Positions 7,201 to 13,075 of a stretch of DNA of 14,417 nucleotides are shown here, one piece after another. The notes beneath the pieces are model-generated. The model did not search any database. It saw only the letters and a list, made by a program, of their open reading frames with translations, and was not told the DNA's origin. The DNA comes from an uncultured Collinsella sp. Lineage in GTDB: Bacteria; Actinomycetota; Coriobacteriia; Coriobacteriales; Coriobacteriaceae. A program made the translations under genes and the position numbers. Every line of letters starts with the position of its first letter. The stretch's first letter is position 1. The stretch lies in the NCBI GenBank assembly GCA_900552875.1, contig USCS01000017.1:1-14417 (forward strand). Direction: 5' to 3'.

Positions 7201-7468
7201 CACCACGGTCACGCAGGTGAAGGACGACATGGGCAACACCGTTAATAAGGTCATCGGCACCGTCGATGCGCCTAAGGACATTCCCGCCTCCACCTTCACC
7301 AACGTGAAAGTCCTCACGGACCTCCCGCTTACCGGCGCGGGTTGGACCGAGAACTCCATGCTCCTCGTGGGCGCCGGTCTCATGCTTCTGGGCGGCATCG
7401 CTGCGGGAGCGTATTGGTTTGCTACAAAGCGCCACCAGGACGATTCGTCCGATGGCGCCGGTAGATAG
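4202..7468 (+). CDS. Pilus tip/ancillary pilin: choice-of-anchor A, two SpaA domains, isopeptide domain, LPLTG
   Basis: This 1088-residue surface protein has an N-terminal signal (hydrophobic run AGVLCGASVLSLVLSLVMP, cleavage near residue 43) and a polar linker. A large adhesin region at about 85-600 resembles the choice-of-anchor A fold, with VATFVGRDMYIGG near its start and LGSIVVPNGSFED / GRVYVGEDFQMYNP near its end. Two SpaA/Cna_B domains follow: K608 with E-box YYIRETKAPEGY (E683), and K741 with YTLVETQAPFGY (E814). Then comes a pilin isopeptide-linkage domain at about 866-1037 (K872, YTVKEV with E959). The sorting signal is LPLTG at 1041-1045, a hydrophobic span and a charged tail. Sortase joins it to the pilus or wall. 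The start at ATG 4202 has AGGAGG 5 bases upstream; GTG at 4160 lacks an RBS. Codons 58-61 contain a run of nine G. It is first in the pilus operon, 39 bases before the backbone pilin. Confidence 0.9.
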   Translation: MTANSDKSKQNNKAAHRVLAGVLCGASVLSLVLSLVMPPISQAIANDTQTVSAEETVMGGGSSSDSAAVGNTNEDAENQNSAATSASAATTVGKGIYKPTSIGIGTNIDVSTPDPGVATFVGRDMYIGGKPSNPSILGAENAPTGSYAVEAEGLTVVRGKLAMNPLKESWPYNGSGAGFRFGTVGFGSQFRPVVGSTVLAVAGINSEITNMSVGYNGDSPSTTTVGAWNKGAWVGQQKSSEGATPSGFAYTAQIAGPITYWKDNDRRQSVVTTQGNWHEGETPKDSNLFNKNAGLTDVNGKNYTNFLESEVKAKISTPLAKLAATGSYTVDVAKTADNYTIKKYNNSDNRPTYGLKFDNSTKTFTRKTNYTDVNGNNASAQVKLVNNEKLITFTGNANESGNGSPLQVFNLKASDLTNSIGDTTYRGVDFSFENIPEGASVVVNIVDEKGHSATPVEFNTGWRFWWNGKEISRGYEEDGDGNTRSLYSTAAQSIMWNFATAKQVTIRGGMALEGNKELNSNADGKWTDDDPAAAMLGSIVVPNGSFEDHVTTNGRVYVGEDFQMYNPTVAGKFTEGDSASVIDMDQERHNFPWSGSYTPDGSSIAWSKVDAADRTTPLAGSEWAIYASENDAKNKQNSIVSIVDNGMNDFDPTVGTIQFNYLNQKANIGNPDNKDYFTYYIRETKAPEGYELSNEIYTSKMFHTGDELNLVGNVDTSGNENSKPQSAIPNAKITGTVSWTKVAEDDSSKTPLKGSEWKLAKLGADDSTEEKSWTVSDRVSDQSTSSDTTWADTDTAPGKFTLEGLQPGTYTLVETQAPFGYEKNPKDYKFTVSSTDGSITWTEDKKPTFDEGGNAYISDSLTTTSVTVPVTKSVRNTDWPKDSSGKYVAFKFSIAATGENKGNAPKPEPTTISVVPSGSTKLNDATATFGAMTFNKSHLSDTHGKAGDYAKTYTYTVKEVAPTSDAIDKLRYSKAEYQIAVTVKAVMGETTGKYTGLTTSTTVTQVKDDMGNTVNKVIGTVDAPKDIPASTFTNVKVLTDLPLTGAGWTENSMLLVGAGLMLLGGIAAGAYWFATKRHQDDSSDGAGR
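4375..4383 (+). repeat. Homopolymer G9 tract in the pilus tip gene (candidate phase-variation site)
   Basis: Nine consecutive G residues encode part of M58-G-G-G61 just after the signal peptide. One extra G leads to TGA at 4393-4395; one fewer leads to TAG at 4407-4409. Both alternative frames close within about 26 bases of the tract, giving a clean ON/OFF arrangement. The gene is in the ON frame as sequenced. Confidence 0.75.
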
Positions 7469-7507
7469 ATGTTTTTAAATGTCGGGGTCATTTCTGAAAG
7501 GGGAATC

Positions 7508-9364
7508 ATGAACCGATTCGTACAAAAGCTGATCGCCGGCGCCGCCGCCGTAGCGATCGCCGTAACCGGCCTAATGGGCGGCGCGTCCACGGCCAAGGCT
7601 GCGGGTCCCGCACAGCCGACGGAGGGTACCATCACCATCATCAACAACGATTCCGCATCATATGACCATACGTTCGAGGGCTGGAGGCTCGCCACCCTGA
7701 AGAACGTTACCGTTGCCGGTACGGGTGAGAATACCTCTATCAACTTCGAGATCGATACCACTGACGAATTCGTTGACGTTATTGTCGAAGTCATGAGTGA
7801 GATGACCGTGGACGGCAAAAACGTTAAGACCGAGTACGAAGCTGACAATAACTACAACGGTAAGGTGGATGGTACCGAGGCAAACCCTATGGGCTACCTT
7901 ATCGACAAGGTGTTCAAGGATGATGAGAAAGCTACTTTCGAAAACACTGAGACGCTGTGGATGAACAGTTCCTCTGCTCTCCGTAAATTCGCGACTAAGC
8001 TTTCCGCAAAGACCCTGACCACCTCCGTGGCTGACAATCACAAGACGGATTTCAAGAGCGGTACTGCGACGACCGGCGTGAATGAGTGCAAGCAGGGTTT
8101 CTGGTTCCTGGTGGACACGACCGCCGATCCGAAGGACACCGCTAACGCGAATGCTATCGAGTCTCAATCCATCCCGATGCTGCTCGCTACCAAGCTCGTT
8201 AACCTGACTGGTCAGGGTGCTCCTGACTACGCTGGCGCTACTGCGAACCTAGGCACCGTGACCCTTAAGGCCAACGAGCCTTTCATCAGCAAGGAGATCA
8301 CCAACGTCAACGAGGCTAATACCGATTCCAAGACCAAGGCGGACGCTCGTATCGGCGACAAGATCACCTATACCCTTACCACCAAAATCCCGAACTACAC
8401 CGGTTACAACGACGGCTCCCGCGTGCTGCAGCTTATCGATACCGCTGCTCACGGCCTGAAGGACGTTACAGTTACCAAGGTTATGGTTGGCAACTCCGAG
8501 CTTAAGACTGATGATGCTACCGATAACAACGGCTACGTCCTGACGCAGCTCAAGAATCAGACCGATCCCCTAGACAACTGTAAGAAGGATGACGCCACCG
8601 TCACCACGGTTGACCTTGCTCACTACGTGAACTCGAACGACAACATTGACTCTGGTGCTACGGTTACCGTTACCCTGACCGCTGTTGTCGACTCCGATGC
8701 CGTTATCGCTGGCGTTGGTAATCCCAACACCGTTGAGCTTGCATACTCTCGTACCCCGAGCGGTGAAAAGCATCAGGTTCCGGGCCCCACCGTTCGCGTG
8801 TACACCTACGATTTCAGCATCCACAAGACCAACATGGCTGGCAACGAGTCGCTTTCTGGTGCTCAGTTCGCGATTGCCCGCGTGGATGCGAACAATACTG
8901 AGACATTCATGAAGGTTGACGCCAACGGAATGTGGTCTGATGCGACGAACGCCGACCTCACCGAGGGTAAGCCGACCGTCGGTGGAAACGCAGCTTTCAG
9001 CACTAATGGCGCCGGCAATATCTCCATGAAGGGTCTGCCTGCTGGCACGTATCACGTCTACGAGATCAAGGCGCCTGATGGCTACACCAGCATCGGCCTT
9101 CCCGATTTCAAGTTCACCATCGACCCGAAGTTTGATAACGCCAGCACGACGGTAGCGTCCGTGGCGTACACGAAGGCCGCCAACACCGACGCACGCATCG
9201 CCTTCGACACCGACACCCCCTCTCAGGCCAACGTCAAGAACGCCAAGAATCTCACCGAGCTGCCTATGACTGGTGACCTGGGCATCAAGGTTTTCATCAC
9301 CGTGGGCGTGCTGCTCATGGCTGCTGGCGCCGCCTTCGCCCTGAGTGCACGTATGCGCGCTTAA
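7508..9364 (+). CDS. Major (backbone) pilin, SpaH/EbpB-type, LPMTG-anchored
   Basis: This 618-residue secreted pilus subunit has the signal peptide MNRFVQKLIAGAAAVAIAVTG ending near AKAAG. An N-terminal domain covers about 40-250. A fimbrial D2-type isopeptide domain covers about 256-430 (NEPFISKEITNVNEA, IGDKITYTLTTKIP). A SpaA/Cna_B domain covers about 432-580 (YTYDFSIHKTN with K440 and E-box YHVYEIKAPDGY with E519). The sorting signal is LPMTG at 585-589, then a hydrophobic span and the tail SARMRA. Sortase C polymerises such subunits through a pilin-motif lysine. The canonical YPK is not present, but K254 in VTLKANEP aligns by position with it (inference). The start at ATG 7508 has GAAAGGGG upstream; an in-frame ATG at 7469 has no RBS. 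It lies between the tip gene and the sortase, with stem-loops downstream. Confidence 0.93.
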   Translation: MNRFVQKLIAGAAAVAIAVTGLMGGASTAKAAGPAQPTEGTITIINNDSASYDHTFEGWRLATLKNVTVAGTGENTSINFEIDTTDEFVDVIVEVMSEMTVDGKNVKTEYEADNNYNGKVDGTEANPMGYLIDKVFKDDEKATFENTETLWMNSSSALRKFATKLSAKTLTTSVADNHKTDFKSGTATTGVNECKQGFWFLVDTTADPKDTANANAIESQSIPMLLATKLVNLTGQGAPDYAGATANLGTVTLKANEPFISKEITNVNEANTDSKTKADARIGDKITYTLTTKIPNYTGYNDGSRVLQLIDTAAHGLKDVTVTKVMVGNSELKTDDATDNNGYVLTQLKNQTDPLDNCKKDDATVTTVDLAHYVNSNDNIDSGATVTVTLTAVVDSDAVIAGVGNPNTVELAYSRTPSGEKHQVPGPTVRVYTYDFSIHKTNMAGNESLSGAQFAIARVDANNTETFMKVDANGMWSDATNADLTEGKPTVGGNAAFSTNGAGNISMKGLPAGTYHVYEIKAPDGYTSIGLPDFKFTIDPKFDNASTTVASVAYTKAANTDARIAFDTDTPSQANVKNAKNLTELPMTGDLGIKVFITVGVLLMAAGAAFALSARMRA

Positions 9365-9375
9365 TTCCCTAGATT

Positions 9376-9404
9376 GATGACGCGGCGAGCGGGCGATCGT
9401 CATC
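9376..9404 (+). other. Stem-loop after the backbone pilin stop
   Basis: GATGACG (9376-9382) and CGTCATC (9398-9404) are perfect 7-base complements around a 15-base GC-rich loop, 11 bases after the pilin stop codon. No U-tract follows. It may stabilise the 3' end of the pilin message. Confidence 0.5.
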
Positions 9405-9452
9405 TCCTATCAGCGCCCGCGCGCTGCGTCCTCATATTCTCCTTTCGCCGCA

Positions 9453-9488
9453 CCCCGTCGCGCTTGGACCCGCGGCGGGGCGCGGTGC
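9453..9488 (+). terminator. GC-rich hairpin between pilin and sortase genes, possible attenuator
   Basis: CCCCGTCGCG (9453-9462) pairs along ten positions (one G-U) with CGCGGCGGGG (9471-9480) around an 8-base loop. An outer GCACC/GGTGC pair could extend it, and the bases TTTAA follow at 9489-9493. The tail is too short for a strong intrinsic terminator, so partial read-through into the sortase gene is the likely outcome if it acts at all. Confidence 0.45.
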
Positions 9489-9530
9489 TTTAACCGTGCC
9501 CTCGCACCCACACCCCTGGAGGTGAACCAC

Positions 9531-10670
9531 ATGAAGGCAATCAGGCCCGTATCGACGATGCGCACGCCGAGCGGCGGTTCGAACCCGGCTTCCCCCAGCC
9601 GGCGTAAACCGCCCCTCGTCCTGCGCCTGCTTTCCCTTCTGTGCTTTGCCGCCGGCTTTGCCATCGTGGCCACGCCACTCGTCCTGCGCGCTATGTCCCA
9701 GGCTGAGCAAACGGCCGCCGTTACCGCTGCGCAAAGCACCGTGGACGGCTGGCCCTACCCGCAGGCCGAGGAGGCCCTCGCGGCCGCCCGCGCCTACAAC
9801 GAGCAGCTGGCTGCCGGCGGTCAGGACGTCATCGGCGAGGTCGTGGACCCGTTCGGTAGCACCTCCGGCGCTTCCACCGCCTCTGGCTCTGAGGATTCCA
9901 TCGCCTCGCAAGACACCGCCTACCAGGGCCTGCTCGACGCGGGTTCGGGCATTATGTGCTCGGTGCGTATCCCCAAGATCGATGTGAACCTGCCTGTGTA
10001 CCATGGCACCTCCACCGAGGTGCTCGCCGCGGGCGCCGGCCACCTGTACGGAACGTCGCTGCCCGTGGGTGGCGAGAGCACGCATGCCGTGCTCACCGGA
10101 CACCGTGGCGTGCCGGGCTCGCTCCTGTTCACGCGCCTGGACGAACTGCAGGTGGGCGACTCGTTTTACATCGAGGTGATGGGCGAGGAACTGGGTTACA
10201 AAATCGACCGCATCGACGTGATTGAGCCCGACGACGATTCCAAGCTGCGCGTGACCGCCGGCGAGGACCGCGTGACGCTCATGACCTGCACGCCCTACGG
10301 CGTGAACTCGCACCGCCTGCTCGTCTCGGGCGTGCGCGCGGATATTCCCGACGAGGTCCCGGTGCCCGAGGACGCACAGGGTATCAACACTACCGCCGTG
10401 GGCCTGGGCGTTTTGGGCGCGCTGCTGGCCATTGTGATTGGCCTTTTCGTGGCCGGGCACATGCGCAAGAAGCGCCGCGCGGCTCAGCGTGCGGCCGTGG
10501 CGGCTGCGGTGACGCTGGGCGCCGACGCGGCTGCTGGCGATGGCGGAAACGGGTGGACCGTGGGAGCCTCCGGGCATGTGGCCCGTTCCGTCTCCTCTGC
10601 TTCAGCCCCTTCGGCTTCCCCCGATTCCGACGCTGATACCCCCGCCTATCGCGGGCGACACCTGCGCTAG
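9531..10670 (+). CDS. Class C (pilus-assembly) sortase
   Basis: This 379-residue membrane-anchored transpeptidase cleaves LPXTG signals and links pilin subunits to one another. It has an N-terminal membrane helix at about 28-50 (PPLVLRLLSLLCFAAGFAIV). A lid segment contains DPF (106-108), the class C lid signature. Catalytic residues are His191 in LTGHRG, Cys253 in LMTCTPYG and Arg262 in NSHRLLV. A second membrane helix lies at about 286-310, followed by a basic RKKRR and an unusually long Ala/Ser-rich cytoplasmic tail of about 65 residues. The start at ATG 9531 has GGAGGTGA 5 bases upstream; GTG at 9522 lies inside that RBS. It is the last gene of the three-gene pilus operon, separated from the pilin by 166 bases with two hairpins. 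Substrates are inferred to be the LPLTG and LPMTG proteins upstream. Confidence 0.95.
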   Translation: MKAIRPVSTMRTPSGGSNPASPSRRKPPLVLRLLSLLCFAAGFAIVATPLVLRAMSQAEQTAAVTAAQSTVDGWPYPQAEEALAAARAYNEQLAAGGQDVIGEVVDPFGSTSGASTASGSEDSIASQDTAYQGLLDAGSGIMCSVRIPKIDVNLPVYHGTSTEVLAAGAGHLYGTSLPVGGESTHAVLTGHRGVPGSLLFTRLDELQVGDSFYIEVMGEELGYKIDRIDVIEPDDDSKLRVTAGEDRVTLMTCTPYGVNSHRLLVSGVRADIPDEVPVPEDAQGINTTAVGLGVLGALLAIVIGLFVAGHMRKKRRAAQRAAVAAAVTLGADAAAGDGGNGWTVGASGHVARSVSSASAPSASPDSDADTPAYRGRHLR

Positions 10671-10675
10671 CGCCT

Positions 10676-10741
10676 GCGCTCGACGACATCCTCGCCGGCC
10701 AGGACGCGCCCGGCATGGTCAACGTGGGCACGTTCGACTGA
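10676..10741 (+). pseudogene. Possible fossil C-terminus of a lost gene
   Basis: Directly after the sortase stop, in a different frame, is a run reading ALDDILAGQDAPGMVNVGTF-D followed by TGA at 10739-10741. It has protein-like composition and GC-rich wobble positions. The frame has no start and is closed upstream by TGA at 10634, inside the sortase gene. It may be the tail of a gene whose front was deleted, or an older C-terminus of the sortase put out of frame. The first direct repeat begins exactly at its stop codon. No family is recognised; chance cannot be excluded. Confidence 0.3.
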
Positions 10742-10768
10742 GCTGTTTCGATATTTCGGACACTAAGC
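10739..10768 (+). repeat. Direct repeat, left copy
   Basis: A 30-base sequence (TGAGCTGTTTC, G, ATATTTCG, G, ACACTAAGC) recurs at 12197-12226 with two G-to-A differences, and similarity continues more weakly on both sides. The two copies bracket the AAA/DUF4143 ATPase gene with its promoter. The core TGTTTC...ACA is also weakly palindromic. Confidence 0.8.
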
Positions 10769-10823
10769 GCCGGTGTTTGCAGAGAGTGCCGAATAGCAGA
10801 ATGAGAACTATACTTCACAATCG

Positions 10824-10855
10824 TGTTAGAATGACTGAAAGTAGTAAATATACTT
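10824..10855 (+). promoter_or_regulatory. Candidate promoter of the ATPase gene
   Basis: TG at 10824-10825 followed one base later by TAGAAT (10827-10832) fits an extended -10 box, about 40 bases before the start codon; no clear -35 accompanies it. Downstream, AAGTA (10839-10843) and TACTT (10851-10855) form a small inverted repeat, and TATACTT occurs twice (10809-10815 and 10849-10855). This is a weak inference. Confidence 0.3.
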
Positions 10856-10873
10856 AACACTCAGGAGCAAGAT

Positions 10874-12112
10874 ATGACATTCGACAACCTGTATATCGAG
10901 CGTCCTCGGTATCAAAAGCTCCTCGAGTCGTATAAGGGCACCCCTTCGGTCAAGGTACTTCAAGGTGTCCGGCGGTGTGGAAAATCGACCCTTCTAGACA
11001 TATATCGAAAAAGCCTGCTAGATGGTGGGGTCGAAGATCGTAATGTGTTCTGCCGAAAGTTAGATAGCTTGGCTGTTGGTTTGGACGTCACGGCCGAAAC
11101 GCTGTTGGATGACTTTACGAGGTTCTACGCGCTTGCTGATTCCAATCTGCCTGTGTACGTTTTTCTCGACGAAATTCAAGAGGTGGACGGCTGGGAGAAG
11201 GTCGTGCGCAAGCTGCGGGCGCAGCCGGGTGTGGATGTTTATGTCACGGGCTCCAATGCAGATGTGCTGTCGCGGGAGTTGGCTACGCTGCTAGCTGGCA
11301 GATGCACCACGCTCGACGTACACCCCTTGTCTTTTGCGGAGTACCTTGAGTTCTGGAAGGCGCGCAGGGGCGCGCTTGATTCTGTTGACGAGGCATTTGC
11401 GTATTATCTGCGCTACGGTGGCATGCCGGGGCTCTTCTATGTTCCAGAAGGAGAGGAATTTTGGCGTCGTGAGCTTCGAGGGATATACGATAGCGTGCTG
11501 TTGAAAGACGTGGCCCTGCGTTGTGCGGTTCGCGATATGGTCGCCCTCGATAGGTTGGCTCGTTACGTGCTCATGATGGGTGGCAATTTGTTTTCGACAA
11601 GGAAGGTCGCTTCGGCGCTCGCTGCTAGCGGGCTGAAAGTATCGCCTTCTACGGTAGACGGATACCTCGATGCGTTGGCAAAGGCGTATTTGGTGTACCC
11701 CTGTATGCAAGAGGGCCTTGCGGGCAAGAAGGTGCTCGCTCCGCAGAGGAAGTTCTACGCGGTGGACAGTGGCCTTACGGGGTTGGCTAGAGATTTTCGG
11801 GCGCGCGATACCGGCTATGCGCTCGAAGGCGCGGTTCATATGGAGCTTGTGCGGCGCGGCTACAGCGTTGCCGTGGGAACGTTGCTTGCCGGGGAGGTTG
11901 ATTTTGTTGCGCGTAGGCACGATGAAACGGTGTACGTGCAGGTTAGCCAGACCATTCTTGCAGAAGAGACGTATGCGCGTGAAGTTGAGCCGCTCGAAGC
12001 GATTCGCGATTCTTTCCCTAAGGTGATTATCACGCTGGACCGCGTTGGGTTGGGAACAACAAAGACGGGGATCAAAATCGTGAATGCAGTGGACTGGATG
12101 CGGGCGGGGTAG
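10874..12112 (+). CDS. AAA-family ATP-binding protein with DUF4143 C-terminal domain
   Basis: This 412-residue cytoplasmic protein is of the common AAA_14 plus DUF4143 family. Walker A is GVRRCGKST at 31-39. Walker B is VYVFLDEIQEV with D99-E100, followed by a VTGSNADVLS sensor segment at about 118-127. The linker PLSFAEYLEF and the helical DUF4143 region follow. A nuclease-like C-terminal core has GEVDFVARR (E341, D343) and VYVQVSQT. In this family the position of the catalytic lysine is often not conserved, and here QVS replaces E-x-K, so nuclease activity is doubtful. Cellular roles are mostly unknown; members are frequent in variable gene neighbourhoods. The start at ATG 10874 has AGGAG 6 bases upstream. 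Codon use looks more relaxed than in the pilus genes. It is bracketed by a 30-bp direct repeat, suggesting a separable cassette. Confidence 0.9.
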   Translation: MTFDNLYIERPRYQKLLESYKGTPSVKVLQGVRRCGKSTLLDIYRKSLLDGGVEDRNVFCRKLDSLAVGLDVTAETLLDDFTRFYALADSNLPVYVFLDEIQEVDGWEKVVRKLRAQPGVDVYVTGSNADVLSRELATLLAGRCTTLDVHPLSFAEYLEFWKARRGALDSVDEAFAYYLRYGGMPGLFYVPEGEEFWRRELRGIYDSVLLKDVALRCAVRDMVALDRLARYVLMMGGNLFSTRKVASALAASGLKVSPSTVDGYLDALAKAYLVYPCMQEGLAGKKVLAPQRKFYAVDSGLTGLARDFRARDTGYALEGAVHMELVRRGYSVAVGTLLAGEVDFVARRHDETVYVQVSQTILAEETYAREVEPLEAIRDSFPKVIITLDRVGLGTTKTGIKIVNAVDWMRAG

Positions 12113-12196
12113 GCACATCGCCGCTTTCGTTTGCAAGAACGCTGAGACTCACTCTTCGCTCGCCTCGGCCGCGTCGCCCCTCAGTTGCGCGTTCTG

Positions 12197-12226
12197 TGAG
12201 CTGTTTCAATATTTCGAACACTAAGC
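12197..12226 (+). repeat. Direct repeat, right copy
   Basis: Matches 10739-10768 at 28 of 30 positions, 1458 bases away and 84 bases after the stop of the ATPase gene. It lies just upstream of the promoter of the riboflavin transporter operon. In this copy the TGTTTC-AATATTTC-GAACA core is closer to a palindrome. Confidence 0.8.
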
Positions 12227-12253
12227 TGCCAGTTTTAATTACCCTCGGCATAC

Positions 12254-12281
12254 TTGCGCGAGCATCTGCTCGTGCTACACT
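12254..12281 (+). promoter_or_regulatory. Candidate promoter of the ribU operon
   Basis: TTGCGC (12254-12259), a 16-base spacer and TACACT (12276-12281) form a plausible promoter, with transcription starting just before the riboswitch. A near-perfect palindrome, GCGCGAGCA-TC-TGCTCGTGC, overlaps the -35 and fills the spacer at 12256-12275. It could be an operator. Confidence 0.5.
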
Positions 12282-12288
12282 TGCAATT

Positions 12289-12474
12289 GCTGTTTCAGGG
12301 CGGGGTGGAATTCCCCACTGGCGGTAAATCGGGCGGTGCCAAAGGGGTGCCGTGGCGCAGGCGAGGCGTCTGCGGCCGAGCCGATGAGTCCGCGACCCGA
12401 GCGTGTGTTGGTTCGCATGCCGGCTGAACTGGTGAGATCCCAGTACCAACGGTTAGAGTCCGGATGAAAGAGGC
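12289..12474 (+). promoter_or_regulatory. FMN riboswitch (RFN element)
   Basis: The conserved RFN blocks are visible in order: CAGGGCGGGGTGGAATTCCCC, ACTGGCGGTAAA, a variable GC-rich arm, then GAACTGGTGAGATCCCAGTACC, and CGGTTAGAGTCCGGATGAAAGAGG. It senses flavin mononucleotide and lowers expression of riboflavin uptake or synthesis genes when flavin is plentiful. The aptamer ends immediately before the AGGTGA (12475-12480) of ribU, with no terminator hairpin or U-tract between. Control by hiding the ribosome binding site is therefore more likely than transcription termination (inference). Boundaries are approximate. Confidence 0.95.
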
Positions 12475-12484
12475 AGGTGATCTT

Positions 12485-13075
12485 ATGTCTGAACAGTCGC
12501 AGCATATCCATTTTGAGAACACGAATAGGTGGAGCACCAAACAGCTCGTTACTATGGCGCTGATGTGTGCCTTGGGCGCCCTGTTTATGTATGTGCAGCT
12601 GCCCATCCTTCCCTCGGCGCCGTTTTTGACGTATGACCCGTCGCTGGTGCCGGCGATGGTGTGCGGATTTGCGTATGGTCCCGGTGCCGGTACTGCTGTT
12701 GCCGCCATGGCGATTGCTATCCATGCGCTTACTACGGGTGACTGGGTCGGCGCGCTTATGAACCTGGTGGCTACGCTGGGCTATATTCTGCCCGTGGCCA
12801 TCGTCTATCAGAAGATGCATACCTATAAAGGCGCTGTGATCGGCCTGGTGCTCGGCGTTGTTGCCGCTACGGCGCTGTCTATGGTCGCAAACCTTACCAT
12901 TGGCGTATGGTTCTGGTATGGCTCGGTCGATGTGATTGCCCCGCTCATGCTTCCCGCCGTGCTGCCGTTCAACCTCATCAAGACCGTGCTTAACTCGGTG
13001 CTGACGCTTGCCGTGTACAAGGCGGTTTCTAACCTTATTACGCCCAAGAAGGACCAGGTCAAAGGCCGCGCATGA
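12485..13075 (+). CDS. ribU: ECF riboflavin transporter substrate-binding component RibU
   Basis: This is a 196-residue integral membrane protein that binds riboflavin and delivers it through an energy-coupling factor (ECF) complex. A short polar N-terminus leads into about six membrane segments. Family features are LVTMALMCALGALFMYVQLPI in segment 1, the loop TYDPSLVPAM (the YDPS-VP motif typical of RibU), GDWVGALMNLVAT, and PAVLPFNLIKTVLNSVLTLAVY near the end. The length is normal. The start is ATG 12485, with AGGTGA 4 bases upstream; an in-frame ATG at 12464 lies inside the riboswitch and lacks an RBS. It is controlled by the FMN riboswitch directly upstream. Its stop overlaps the start of the ATPase gene (ATGA), so the two are translationally coupled. 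Confidence 0.95.
   Translation: MSEQSQHIHFENTNRWSTKQLVTMALMCALGALFMYVQLPILPSAPFLTYDPSLVPAMVCGFAYGPGAGTAVAAMAIAIHALTTGDWVGALMNLVATLGYILPVAIVYQKMHTYKGAVIGLVLGVVAATALSMVANLTIGVWFWYGSVDVIAPLMLPAVLPFNLIKTVLNSVLTLAVYKAVSNLITPKKDQVKGRA

Noticed and set aside
9432..10577. 381-codon open frame on the minus strand
   Set aside because: Opposite the sortase gene, whose catalytic motifs and RBS are clear; Gly/Arg/His-rich shadow composition.
12464..12484. ATG at 12464 as start of RibU
   Set aside because: It is within the conserved 3' end of the FMN riboswitch and has no RBS; ATG at 12485 has AGGTGA.
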